DNA from: Methanobrevibacter thaueri
GTDB taxonomy: Archaea > Methanobacteriota > Methanobacteria > Methanobacteriales > Methanobacteriaceae
Length of the DNA: 26,173 nucleotides
Direction of reading: 5' to 3'
NCBI RefSeq assembly: GCF_015062905.1
Contig: NZ_SUTK01000024.1
Coordinates: 1 to 26,173, forward strand
Shown piece by piece: positions 1 through 7,064 of the stretch. The notes beneath the pieces were generated by a model. It saw nothing but the letters and a program-made list of their open reading frames with translations, had not been told where the DNA came from and searched no databases. Numbering within the stretch: the first letter of the stretch is position 1; each line of letters opens with the position of its first letter. Both the position numbers and the translations under genes were made by a program.

Positions 1-605
1 CAGACATTGAACTTGGAAAACAGATGGATGCATCAATTGAAGCCCAAATCCAAACTGCCGAAATTGAAGGTGTGGACCAAAATAAAATCGATTTTGTTCG
101 TGAAGAGATATTGTTCCCGTTAAGGCAAAGAATCATGGATATGCAACAGATGATTGTTGTAAATCAACAGGGAATCGTTTCACTAAATGTAATCAGACGT
201 AACAATAAGGAATTGATTCGCGGAGTCAACCGTGCAAAGACTGTAACCGTATCCGCTTTAAGGACTGGTGTGATGGTCGCAAGTGCACTCTATGACCAGA
301 AAATTGTCATGGACAAGATTACTATCTTAAACCAGACCACAGAAAACATCATAGAAACAACCTCCCACATGCTTAAGGAGCAAGGCAGTGAAATTCAAAA
401 GCACAGTGCGGAAGCCATGATTTCACCTGATGTTTTGAAGGCAGCATTTGCAGAAGCATTGCAGGCTATTGATGATGTAAGCAACTATAAAGTTCAAGCA
501 TTGCCTCAAATGAAGGAAACAATCAATATGTTTAGCGATATGGCTGATGAAGGTCAAAAGGTTGTTGAAAAAATAGAGACCGGAAACAATAACATTTTAG
601 AATAG
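1..605 (+). CDS. TelA/KlaA-type toxic-anion-resistance family protein, 3' part
   Basis: The reading frame is open from the window edge (codons from position 3), so the true start lies upstream. The first internal ATG is at 24. About 200 C-terminal residues are visible, against roughly 350-400 for the family. The visible part is almost wholly helical and Gln/Glu/Lys-rich. It carries the family's core pattern: a Gln-rich helix (RIMDMQQMIVVNQQGI), an Asn-rich N-x-x-L-I stretch, then a helix with SALRTGVMVASAL. No membrane segment is seen, so it is probably cytosolic. The family is linked to tellurite and other stress resistance in bacteria, but its biochemical role is unknown and the name should not be taken as function. 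It ends only 2 nt before the next gene, suggesting a shared transcript. Confidence 0.75.
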   Translation, partial: DIELGKQMDASIEAQIQTAEIEGVDQNKIDFVREEILFPLRQRIMDMQQMIVVNQQGIVSLNVIRRNNKELIRGVNRAKTVTVSALRTGVMVASALYDQKIVMDKITILNQTTENIIETTSHMLKEQGSEIQKHSAEAMISPDVLKAAFAEALQAIDDVSNYKVQALPQMKETINMFSDMADEGQKVVEKIETGNNNILE

Positions 606-607
606 AT

Positions 608-1063
608 ATGAATCTTACAGATAAAATTAAAAATTCATGGTGGGTAATCCTTTCGTTTGTCTTCATTTTAAACGGTGTAGGATTCATTTATATTGGATCC
701 AAGCACAACAACCGTAATTGGATTATTGAGGGAATTATCTATGAGGTTCCATGGTTTTTCTATTTTGCATTATTTGGAATCTATGGGCTAAGCTATCCAA
801 CAAGCACACTTATCTCTCTTGGACTCATATTGATGATGATAAGTATAATACGCTCAGTGTGGGTGGCAGTCAAGCTTGGTTATGTCTATGACAACTATGA
901 AAAGTACACCATTAAGCAGACTAACCTGAATACTTCAGCCAAAAATAATAATACTAATAATAATGCTACTAATATTAATAAAAAAGACGATAACATTTCA
1001 AGCATATGCTGTTGCATATGCATAATCGCCGTCTTCATAATATTTGCAATGTCTGCCCTATAG
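608..1063 (+). CDS. Small multi-pass membrane protein with Asn-rich linker, function unknown
   Basis: This is a 151-residue protein I do not recognise. Hydrophobic segments lie at about 13-31, 47-63 and 66-92, followed by a polar Asn/Lys-rich stretch (about 105-128, with NNNTNNN) and a last hydrophobic segment at about 131-150. That last segment opens with a cysteine cluster (SICCCIC). The layout is three membrane helices, a flexible cytosolic or external linker and a C-terminal anchor. The ATG lies 2 nt after the stop of the TelA-type gene, so the two are probably co-transcribed and translationally coupled; a role next to the TelA-type protein at the membrane is inference only. The Asn-rich linker is encoded by low-complexity AAT/AAC repeats prone to length change. 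Confidence 0.7.
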   Translation: MNLTDKIKNSWWVILSFVFILNGVGFIYIGSKHNNRNWIIEGIIYEVPWFFYFALFGIYGLSYPTSTLISLGLILMMISIIRSVWVAVKLGYVYDNYEKYTIKQTNLNTSAKNNNTNNNATNINKKDDNISSICCCICIIAVFIIFAMSAL

Positions 1064-1095
1064 TCATTCTTACTATTTTTTAAAATGGGATAAAT

Positions 1096-1569
1096 ATGAT
1101 GTTTAGAAAGATGAGAAGGCAAAAGCAGGAGCTTTCAAAAGAAGAATGCATCAACATATTGGTTAATGAGCCTCGAGGTGTTCTGGCTCTGATGGGAGAT
1201 TATGACTATCCATATGCGCTTCCCATGTCACATGTATATGTGGACGGCAAGATCTACTTTCATGGAGCAATGAAAGGCCACAAACATGATGCCGTAGAGA
1301 AAAATGATAAAGTTTCATACTGTGTAATGGATAAGGGAGTCAAAAACGATGACGGCTGGTCATATACATTCAAAAGCATCATTGTCTTTGGCAGAATCAG
1401 GTTTTTGACAGACAAAAAAGAGAAAATTGATAAGTTAACATATTTGGGGGATAAGTTTTTCCCAACCCACGAGGAAACCGTCAATGAAATTTCAAGGCTT
1501 TTGGATAGGACGGAAGTCTTTGAGATAACTATTGAGCATATGAGCGGCAAAATAGTTCAAGAAAAATAG
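1096..1569 (+). CDS. Pyridoxamine 5'-phosphate oxidase-like flavin-binding protein (NimA-like)
   Basis: This 157-residue protein has the split-barrel FMN-binding fold pattern of the PNPOx-like superfamily. It has an N-terminal helix (KEECINILVNEPRGVLAL), a strand pair reading YPYALPMSHVYVDGKIYFHGA, then GHKHDAVEKNDKVSYCV, a GRIRFL strand and a C-terminal ITIEHMSGKIV strand. These match proteins annotated as nitroimidazole-resistance or flavin-nucleotide-binding. The likely activity is FMN- or F420-dependent reduction of an unknown small molecule in the cytosol; the substrate cannot be read from sequence. GGGA at 1087-1090 fits ATG 1096, or the adjacent ATG 1099. The stop abuts the ATG of the ung gene, so the two are probably in one operon. 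Confidence 0.8.
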   Translation: MMFRKMRRQKQELSKEECINILVNEPRGVLALMGDYDYPYALPMSHVYVDGKIYFHGAMKGHKHDAVEKNDKVSYCVMDKGVKNDDGWSYTFKSIIVFGRIRFLTDKKEKIDKLTYLGDKFFPTHEETVNEISRLLDRTEVFEITIEHMSGKIVQEK

Positions 1570-2259
1570 ATGGGAATTAAAATCATGATAGGCAATGACT
1601 GGGACAGCGTTTTAGAGGATGAATTTAAAAAGGACTATTTTTTAAAGATTAAAGAATTTGTAATCGAGGAATATGAGACAAAAACAATATATCCTCCTCG
1701 TGATGAGATATTCAATGCTTTCAAGTTCACTCCATTAGAAAACGTCAAGGTTGTCATCCTGGGACAGGACCCATATCATGAAGCGGGCCAGGCTCACGGT
1801 CTTGCATTTTCAACACCCGACGGCAGACCTATTCCAAGGTCACTGAAAAACATCTTCAAGGAGATTAATGAGGAATATGATTATCCTATTCCAGAATCAG
1901 GGCGCCTTGAAAAATGGGCAGAACAGGGTGTTTTTTTGCTGAACACGGTTTTAACGGTTGAAGACGGCAATGCCAACTCACACAGCAAATGTGGTTGGCA
2001 AACATTCACAGACAATGTAATTGAAATATTGAACAATCAGAAACAGCCTATTGTATTTATGCTTTGGGGAAAACAGGCAGAAAAGAAAAAGGAACTGATT
2101 ACAAATCCCAATCATCTGGTTTTAATTACCTCACACCCTTCACCTTTCTCAGCAAGGCGTGGTTTTTTCGGCTGCAACCATTTCAGGCTGGCCAATGAAT
2201 TTCTAAAGAAAAATAAAAAAGAAGAAATAGATTGGAATCTGGTCCAACCCTTTTTTTAA
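1570..2259 (+). CDS. ung: Family-1 uracil-DNA glycosylase
   Basis: The product excises uracil from DNA as the first step of base excision repair. At 229 residues it is full length for family 1. The water-activating motif GQDPYH is present with catalytic Asp at residue 67, followed by the AHGLAFS strand, LLLNTVLTV, the LWG uracil-pocket region and the HPSP leucine-loop motif with His189, then RGFFGCNHF. The ATG at 1570 abuts the upstream stop. An in-frame ATG at 1585 (MIGNDWDSVL), with GGGA about 10 nt upstream, gives the N-terminus usual in bacterial Ung and may be the real start. Family 1 is mainly bacterial, eukaryal and viral, whereas most archaea use families 4 and 5, so horizontal acquisition is plausible. 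A T7 run at the stop codon probably terminates transcription against the convergent gene. Confidence 0.93.
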   Translation: MGIKIMIGNDWDSVLEDEFKKDYFLKIKEFVIEEYETKTIYPPRDEIFNAFKFTPLENVKVVILGQDPYHEAGQAHGLAFSTPDGRPIPRSLKNIFKEINEEYDYPIPESGRLEKWAEQGVFLLNTVLTVEDGNANSHSKCGWQTFTDNVIEILNNQKQPIVFMLWGKQAEKKKELITNPNHLVLITSHPSPFSARRGFFGCNHFRLANEFLKKNKKEEIDWNLVQPFF

Positions 2260-2261
2260 GA

Positions 2262-2861
2262 TTAATTCATTACTCCAAAATTGACACCATTGCTTCCAAC
2301 AGATACAAATGAATGATGCCCCCTATCCTGTGTCGGATAGTCTGATCTTTGTGATTCAATTGCATTGATGAGATTATAATTTTGATATTCGTCATTCAGG
2401 ATGTCATAGAATTCCTCATGGGTGAAGTTGGAGTCAGATGCTGATTTAACTACCTCTTTCACGTTTGGCGTTATTTCATTTCCCCTCCAGGCGATGTAGT
2501 AGAATTCCTCTCCTGCAGAAAACCATAGTTTTGAATTGTTTGCGTCATCATGTCTGTCAAATGATGTGAAGTGGACGGCGTCATGGCCTTCAACATTGAC
2601 CTTTTTGGCCTGGTTGTGCTCTATGAAGTATCCGTACAGTTCCATTATTGCAGGATTGACGTAGCGTACAGTGAAAACATCAATGTCCTCATCGTATTCA
2701 TACATATGGAAGTCGCTTTTGTAGGGATTCTTATATTCCGGAGGTATTTTGAACTCTTCATATCCAACAGTAGCAGTTGTCCAGTTAGAAGAATCTATAG
2801 CGCATACTGCACTCATGACTATAAACAATGCCAGAAGGAAAAATATGATTTTTCTAATCAT
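2262..2861 (-). CDS. Small secreted protein, function unknown
   Basis: This 199-residue protein starts with a clear Sec signal peptide (MIRKIIFFLLALFIVMSAVCA, cleavage likely near residue 21). The mature part is acidic and rich in Asp, Tyr and Asn, without further membrane segments. A Tyr/Phe-rich beta-type core (EEFKIPPEYKN, VFTVRYVN, EEFYYIAWRG) is followed by a helical stretch (TPNVKEVVKSASDS). This layout recalls other small secreted proteins of gut methanogens and loosely the 142-residue protein at 18502-18930, but I cannot assign a family. No Shine-Dalgarno sequence precedes the ATG. An AT-rich TATA-like stretch around 2885-2897 would put the transcript start very close to the ATG, so the mRNA may be nearly leaderless. 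Only 2 nt separate it from the convergent ung stop. Confidence 0.72.
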   Translation of the reverse strand: MIRKIIFFLLALFIVMSAVCAIDSSNWTTATVGYEEFKIPPEYKNPYKSDFHMYEYDEDIDVFTVRYVNPAIMELYGYFIEHNQAKKVNVEGHDAVHFTSFDRHDDANNSKLWFSAGEEFYYIAWRGNEITPNVKEVVKSASDSNFTHEEFYDILNDEYQNYNLINAIESQRSDYPTQDRGHHSFVSVGSNGVNFGVMN

Positions 2862-2968
2862 GGTAATATATTATAATTATAATATTAATAAATAATTTGA
2901 AAAAAATTCGTATTTTGAATATTTCCTATAGTGGGGTGTTTAGCTAAAAAAGAGTATAGTGTTGTAAT

Positions 2969-3001
2969 CGATTTAAATGCAAAGCCTGACATTTTAAATC
3001 G
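2969..3001. repeat. Intergenic inverted repeat, CGATTTAAATG / CATTTTAAATCG
   Basis: Arms at 2969-2979 and 2990-3001 pair with one bulged A around a 10-nt loop. It lies between the two minus-strand genes and could be a hairpin behind the YkgJ-type gene or a protein-binding site. No U-tract follows on the minus strand, so a classical terminator is not supported. Confidence 0.4.
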
Positions 3002-3060
3002 AAGATAATATTAATATTTCTAATTTGATTGGATGTCTTTTAAATTATTTGGGGGAGAAT

Positions 3061-3627
3061 TCATATGACAATTTCAAAGTCGATTTTTCTGTTTTCCCTT
3101 CTCCTTGAGTCCATGTCGACAAAATCATATACCAAAGGGTTTCTGATTAATATTTTCCATACCTCATAGGTTTCTTTGAGAAAATCGTCCCTAAATCGGA
3201 TGTGGTTTTTTATGATTGGGCATTCATATGGAAATTCGCTTGCATCCAACACCAGATGAAACTCTCCGTTTTTGGATATGTGCGGCACCAGCGGAAATGT
3301 CCTGCACTGTATCGGCCTGATGCTTCTGTCACACCTTGGTGGATTTTTGCATTTGACAAGACAGACATCGCCTTTCCATGAATGGGGGAAATCAAGCTCT
3401 TTTGCATCAATGTAATAAAGTTCAAATTCGTCGCTGTCCTCATACATCAGCTCTTCACCGGGCATGAGGAACAGTGCAAGGTCCTCATTGGGATACTCTT
3501 CACTGTCAAAGACACAGCATATTTCACCGCACAGTTTTCCGCAATCAAAATCTACAGGTGAAACCTTGTCCAATCTTTCATAAATTTTTTCAATCGATTT
3601 TTTCATTTCATCTGCTGAATTTTCCAT
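3061..3627 (-). CDS. YkgJ-type cysteine-cluster protein (CxxxCxxxCC, putative metal/Fe-S binding)
   Basis: This 188-residue cytosolic protein has nine cysteines arranged like the putative zinc/iron-chelating YkgJ family: C29-x3-C33-x3-C37-C38 near the N-terminus, then C89-x3-C93-x5-C99, C108 in the hallmark RPIQCRTFPL motif, and C136. The N-terminal helix is charged and the C-terminus is basic. Family members are thought to bind an Fe-S cluster or zinc, and their reaction is not established. No strong Shine-Dalgarno precedes the ATG. A TATA-like stretch (minus-strand CTATTTAAATC, about 3648-3659) sits about 25 nt upstream, so transcription may start almost at the ATG, giving a leaderless or near-leaderless message. 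It seems to be a single-gene unit. Confidence 0.8.
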   Translation of the reverse strand: MENSADEMKKSIEKIYERLDKVSPVDFDCGKLCGEICCVFDSEEYPNEDLALFLMPGEELMYEDSDEFELYYIDAKELDFPHSWKGDVCLVKCKNPPRCDRSIRPIQCRTFPLVPHISKNGEFHLVLDASEFPYECPIIKNHIRFRDDFLKETYEVWKILIRNPLVYDFVDMDSRRRENRKIDFEIVI

Positions 3628-4084
3628 ATTTTCTTAATTGTTTTTGAGATTTAAATAGGTTATCATGGGCCAAATGCCAAAAAAATAATTAATTTGATAA
3701 AAATACTTTAATTCTTATCAAAACAAATAAATACTTGTTATTTATGATGCAATTACTGTCAAATCAATTATTTATCATAAAATAAGTATATATTATGGGT
3801 ATTTTTATATTATGACTGTTCTAATTATTATTTTAAGTTTTAGATACTTTTAGTTGTTAAAATGATATTTCCTATATTTTAATCTTTTTATAATGAAATT
3901 CAATAGAATACTATTTAAAAGCTTAATATTTATTGCTTATTAATGTTATTTTTTAAAATTAAGCGATTTTAAATCGATTTAGCCAATAAAAAGCTTTATA
4001 TAAGATATTTGTAATAAATATTGGTGAAGTGAGTTTAAATCTCACGGACATTGTAATAAAATTCTAGAAAGGGGGTAAAATATT
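3628..4084. other. 457-nt AT-rich intergenic region
   Basis: No gene or RNA gene is seen. It holds the promoter of the YkgJ-type gene on the minus strand, an 8-bp inverted repeat (TTTGATAA 3693-3700, TTATCAAA 3715-3722), and the promoter, palindrome, leader hairpin and Shine-Dalgarno of the first transglutaminase adhesin. From about 3956 to the TTG start it is alignable with 6945-7064 in front of the second adhesin, so promoter and gene were duplicated together. Confidence 0.7.
3964..4076 (+). promoter_or_regulatory. Promoter, palindrome, leader hairpin and SD of adhesin paralogue 1
   Basis: A 13-nt palindrome CGATTTTAAATCG (3964-3976) lies 18 nt before the TATA box TTTATATAA (3995-4003), which is preceded by an A-rich BRE (AAAAAG). 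About 25 nt beyond the TATA box places the start near 4024. A stem-loop GTGAG-(7 nt)-CTCAC (4029-4045) then lies near the RNA 5' end, followed by a strong Shine-Dalgarno (GGGGGT, 4071-4076), 8 nt before TTG. The same order with the same spacing recurs at 6953-7056. Confidence 0.75.
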
Positions 4085-6442
4085 TTGAACAAGAAGATAT
4101 TACTCACAATGCTTTTGGCATTAATTTGCATCATGTCAATTAGTGCAGTTCAAGCAAGTGATGTTAATATAACAGATTCAAATACAATTGGTTCTAGTGA
4201 TGACGCAATCCAAATTGGAAGTGAAAGTCCGGCTAGCGATGTAGAATCTGACAATTCAAATACTTTATCAACTGACAATGAAGAAAAGGTTTTAGAAGAT
4301 AATAGTAAAAACCAGACAGAATTGACAGAGCCAACAAATACTGTATACTATAAGGGATCCTATGATGTGACATTGAAGGATTCCAATACAAACGGTTCAT
4401 TGGCAAATAAAGTTGTTAATTTTGTAATTAATAAGGTTAATTATACTGCTAAGACAGATGATAACGGTATTGCTAGCTTAAATCTGACATTAAATCCTGG
4501 AAAATATAGTGCAATTGCATATTTCGCAGGTGATGATGCATTTGAAGCCAGCAATAATTTAACTTCAACAATTGAAGTTTTGCCAACAATCAAAGCATCA
4601 GACATCACAAAATACTACAAGGGAAGTACACAATATAGTGCTACCTTCTATGATAGTGATGGAAAGGTTTTAGCAAATAGGGATGTTACTATAACTGTAA
4701 ATGGAAAGGCATACACCAGAAAGACTAATTCCAACGGTGTTGCAAGCCTTCCGATAGACTTGAATCCTGGAACCTATAAGGTCATTTCAACCAATCCGGT
4801 TAACGGATACAAGTTAACCACCACTTTTAAGATTTTACCTACCATTGATGCAAAGGGCTTTAAAAAGGCTTTAGGTGACAACTTGAATAAGTTCACCGCA
4901 AAATTCTACAAAAGCAATGGGAAGGCTTTGGCTAATAAATATGTTAAGTTAGAGCTTGACGGTAAAACTTACAAGGTAAAAACAGACTCAAAGGGTAAGG
5001 CAAAGATTTCAATCAAGAACCTTAAGAAAGGTAAGCATACCATTGTCTGTTACAATACTGATGGTTATAAAAAAACAGTTAAAATCAAGATTTATTCCAA
5101 GGTATCCACCAAGTTTATAACCAGTGATTACACTTTCCTTACAGGTGACTCTCCAAAGTATATTAAAGCCACCTTAAAGGATGATTTTGATCATGTTCCT
5201 TCTTCCGGAAAAGTTGTCAAAATCAATTTCAATGGAAAGACATACACTAAAAAAACTAATGGAAAAGGAGAATTTTCCCTTAAATTGCCGTCCGTTAAAA
5301 AAGGTCTGTATACTGTCAAGTATACATTTGATGGTAAAGATGCCTATAAGGCTTCTAAAGCATCTTATTTGGTTACAGTGCTAAGTACTAAAAATTCCAA
5401 ATTGACAGTAAAAAGCACTACAACCTTCGGTTACGGTGCAGGTACTCAATTAAAAGTACAGGCTACAGCTGGAGGTGTTGCTTTAGTTAAAAGAGCATTG
5501 ACCTTTAATATTGATGGTAAGAGCTACACTAAAACTACTGACAACAATGGATTTGCTTCAATTCCTATTAACTTGGATATTGGTAATTACACTGTTAAAT
5601 ATTCAATAAATAAGGAATCCAAACTAAATGCCAAGTCCGTTACCCTTCCAATTGTAGTGAAAGAGAGAAATGCTACAAAAATTACTTGGAAAGGTGAAAC
5701 CTCATTTAGCGATTCCCCACAAACAATTAAAGTGTTATTGACAGATACCAATGGAAAGGCAATTTCAGGATTGACTGTTAAAGCAACTATAAATTCTAAA
5801 ACATATTCTGCAACTACAGACTCAAAAGGATATGCGACAATTAAGGCATATGTTCCTGTAGGAAAATACAACGTTAACGTTAAGTTCAGCGGTAGTAATG
5901 ATTACCTTGCTAGTTCAACATCAAATACCATTAGTGTTACAGTCTCAAATTACATCAAGGGCGTAATTGAGAAGAATACCATTAAGGATTTGACCGCTTA
6001 TCTTAAATCATCTACCAACTGTCAAGTTGGAAATTCAAAAATAAAGTCTTTGGTAAATTCATTAACTAAAGATTTAACTAGTGATTATGCAAAAGCGGAA
6101 GCAATTTTCGACTATGTAAGGGATTCAATATCATATAGTTTCTATTATGATACACACTACGGAGCTGTAGGTACTTTGAATGCAGGAAGAGGTAACTGTG
6201 TTGACCAGGCTCATTTGTTAGTTGCTATGTATAGGACAGCAGGTCTTGCGGCTAGATACGTTCACGGATCATGTACATTCTCCAGTGGAAGTACATATGG
6301 TCACGTTTGGGCTCAAGTTTTAATTGGAGATACTTGGGTTTGTGCTGATCCAACTAGTACTAGAAACTCTTTTGGAAAAATAGTTAATTGGAATACACAC
6401 TCTTATAGCTTGCACAGCAGATATGCAAGTCTTCCATTCTAA
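4085..6442 (+). CDS. Secreted adhesin-like protein: six Ig-like repeats plus C-terminal transglutaminase-fold domain
   Basis: This 785-residue protein starts at TTG, 8 nt after a strong SD. A Sec signal peptide (about 1-24, ending SAVQA) precedes an acidic Ser/Asn-rich stretch (25-83). Six Ig-like repeats of about 80-95 residues follow (84-622), each with the pattern K-T-(D/N)-x-x-G-x-A-x-(L/I) then P-G-x-Y. The C-terminal domain (about 624-785) is transglutaminase-like, with the triad Cys705 (GNCVDQ), His740 (YGHVWAQV) and Asp755 (DPTS). In methanogens with pseudomurein walls, relatives of this fold include phage endoisopeptidases (PeiW/PeiP, peptidase family C71), so cutting or forming isopeptide bonds outside the cell is plausible; which of the two is unknown. 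Unlike its paralogue it has no pseudomurein-binding repeats, so its wall attachment is unclear. The repeats are basic and Lys-rich, opposite to the acidic N-terminus. Confidence 0.88.
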   Translation: MNKKILLTMLLALICIMSISAVQASDVNITDSNTIGSSDDAIQIGSESPASDVESDNSNTLSTDNEEKVLEDNSKNQTELTEPTNTVYYKGSYDVTLKDSNTNGSLANKVVNFVINKVNYTAKTDDNGIASLNLTLNPGKYSAIAYFAGDDAFEASNNLTSTIEVLPTIKASDITKYYKGSTQYSATFYDSDGKVLANRDVTITVNGKAYTRKTNSNGVASLPIDLNPGTYKVISTNPVNGYKLTTTFKILPTIDAKGFKKALGDNLNKFTAKFYKSNGKALANKYVKLELDGKTYKVKTDSKGKAKISIKNLKKGKHTIVCYNTDGYKKTVKIKIYSKVSTKFITSDYTFLTGDSPKYIKATLKDDFDHVPSSGKVVKINFNGKTYTKKTNGKGEFSLKLPSVKKGLYTVKYTFDGKDAYKASKASYLVTVLSTKNSKLTVKSTTTFGYGAGTQLKVQATAGGVALVKRALTFNIDGKSYTKTTDNNGFASIPINLDIGNYTVKYSINKESKLNAKSVTLPIVVKERNATKITWKGETSFSDSPQTIKVLLTDTNGKAISGLTVKATINSKTYSATTDSKGYATIKAYVPVGKYNVNVKFSGSNDYLASSTSNTISVTVSNYIKGVIEKNTIKDLTAYLKSSTNCQVGNSKIKSLVNSLTKDLTSDYAKAEAIFDYVRDSISYSFYYDTHYGAVGTLNAGRGNCVDQAHLLVAMYRTAGLAARYVHGSCTFSSGSTYGHVWAQVLIGDTWVCADPTSTRNSFGKIVNWNTHSYSLHSRYASLPF

Positions 6443-6445
6443 AAT

Positions 6446-6506
6446 CTATTTTTTCTTTTTTCTTTATTTTAATTGATGAAGTATTTTTCTTACATTTTTT
6501 TTTTTT
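6446..6506 (+). terminator. U-tract terminator after adhesin paralogue 1
   Basis: Two T-rich tracts, the second a pure T12 run (6495-6506), follow the stop codon. Archaeal RNA polymerase terminates on U-tracts without an essential hairpin. Confidence 0.55.
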
Positions 6507-6952
6507 ACATGACTCAACAAATTGTTGAAGCATCTGTTTTTGAAAATTCCAATTTTGGAAAAGAATAATAGATATGAAAAATAATTCTTGATTTCAATTG
6601 TTCAATTTTGCTGCGGGGATTTTAGAAATATTTTCGGCATTATTTAAATGAAATTAAAAAATTTTTATCGCTAACTCTAAAAACATTTTTTAAGGTTTAT
6701 TTTTTAAAATAACAAATAAATCATGGCATTTTAATGGTTAAGGTATTTAAATGAATTGATTTAGAATATTATTTACTTAAAATTCTTGTTTTTATAAGTT
6801 ATAATGTTTAAAATTAATATTTAAAGTACTATTTAATTAAACTGCTTAATAAATTATTTCATATGTTTTAAGCTTTTTATTGCTAAATTTAAGTAAAAAT
6901 CACTTTAATGTATTATTTTCATAATGTATTAACCTTATTTTATAAAATTAAA

Positions 6953-7056
6953 CTCATTTAATGAGATTTAGGTAATAAAAAGGTTTATATAAGATATTTG
7001 TATTATATATTACATAAGCGAGAAAAATCTCGTAGGATTAATTTTGTTATGGAGGT
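6953..7056 (+). promoter_or_regulatory. Promoter, palindrome, leader hairpin and SD of adhesin paralogue 2
   Basis: The palindrome CTCATTTAATGAG (6953-6965) lies 18 nt before TATA box TTTATATAA (6984-6992), again with AAAAAG in front. The predicted start is near 7013. A stem-loop GCGAG-(6 nt)-CTCGT (7018-7033) follows, then GGAGGT (7051-7056), 8 nt before TTG. BRE and TATA are nearly identical to the first copy, but palindrome and hairpin arms differ while still pairing. Confidence 0.75.
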
Positions 7057-7064
7057 AAAATATT

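Larger units (their letters stand above)
6443..7064. other. 622-nt AT-rich intergenic region between adhesin paralogues
   Basis: No gene is seen. T-rich stretches at 6448-6470 and a T12 run at 6495-6506 are a probable archaeal U-tract terminator. The middle, to about 6940, shows nothing recognisable beyond AT-rich sequence. The last 120 nt are the duplicated promoter and leader of the second adhesin. Confidence 0.65.

Noticed and set aside
895..1122. 75-residue minus-strand ORF over the membrane protein's Asn-rich linker
   Set aside because: It is the Leu-rich antisense of AAT/AAC repeats inside a well supported gene.
2262..2861. Lipoprotein signal in the 199-residue secreted protein
   Set aside because: The only Cys near the signal end is preceded by SAV rather than a lipobox with Gly or Ala at -1, so a standard cleavage site is more likely.
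6530..6575. Short inverted repeats (CAACAA/TTGTTG and TTCCAA/TTGGAA) after adhesin paralogue 1
   Set aside because: Arms are only 6 bp in very AT-rich sequence and lie beyond the T12 terminator; no context supports a function.
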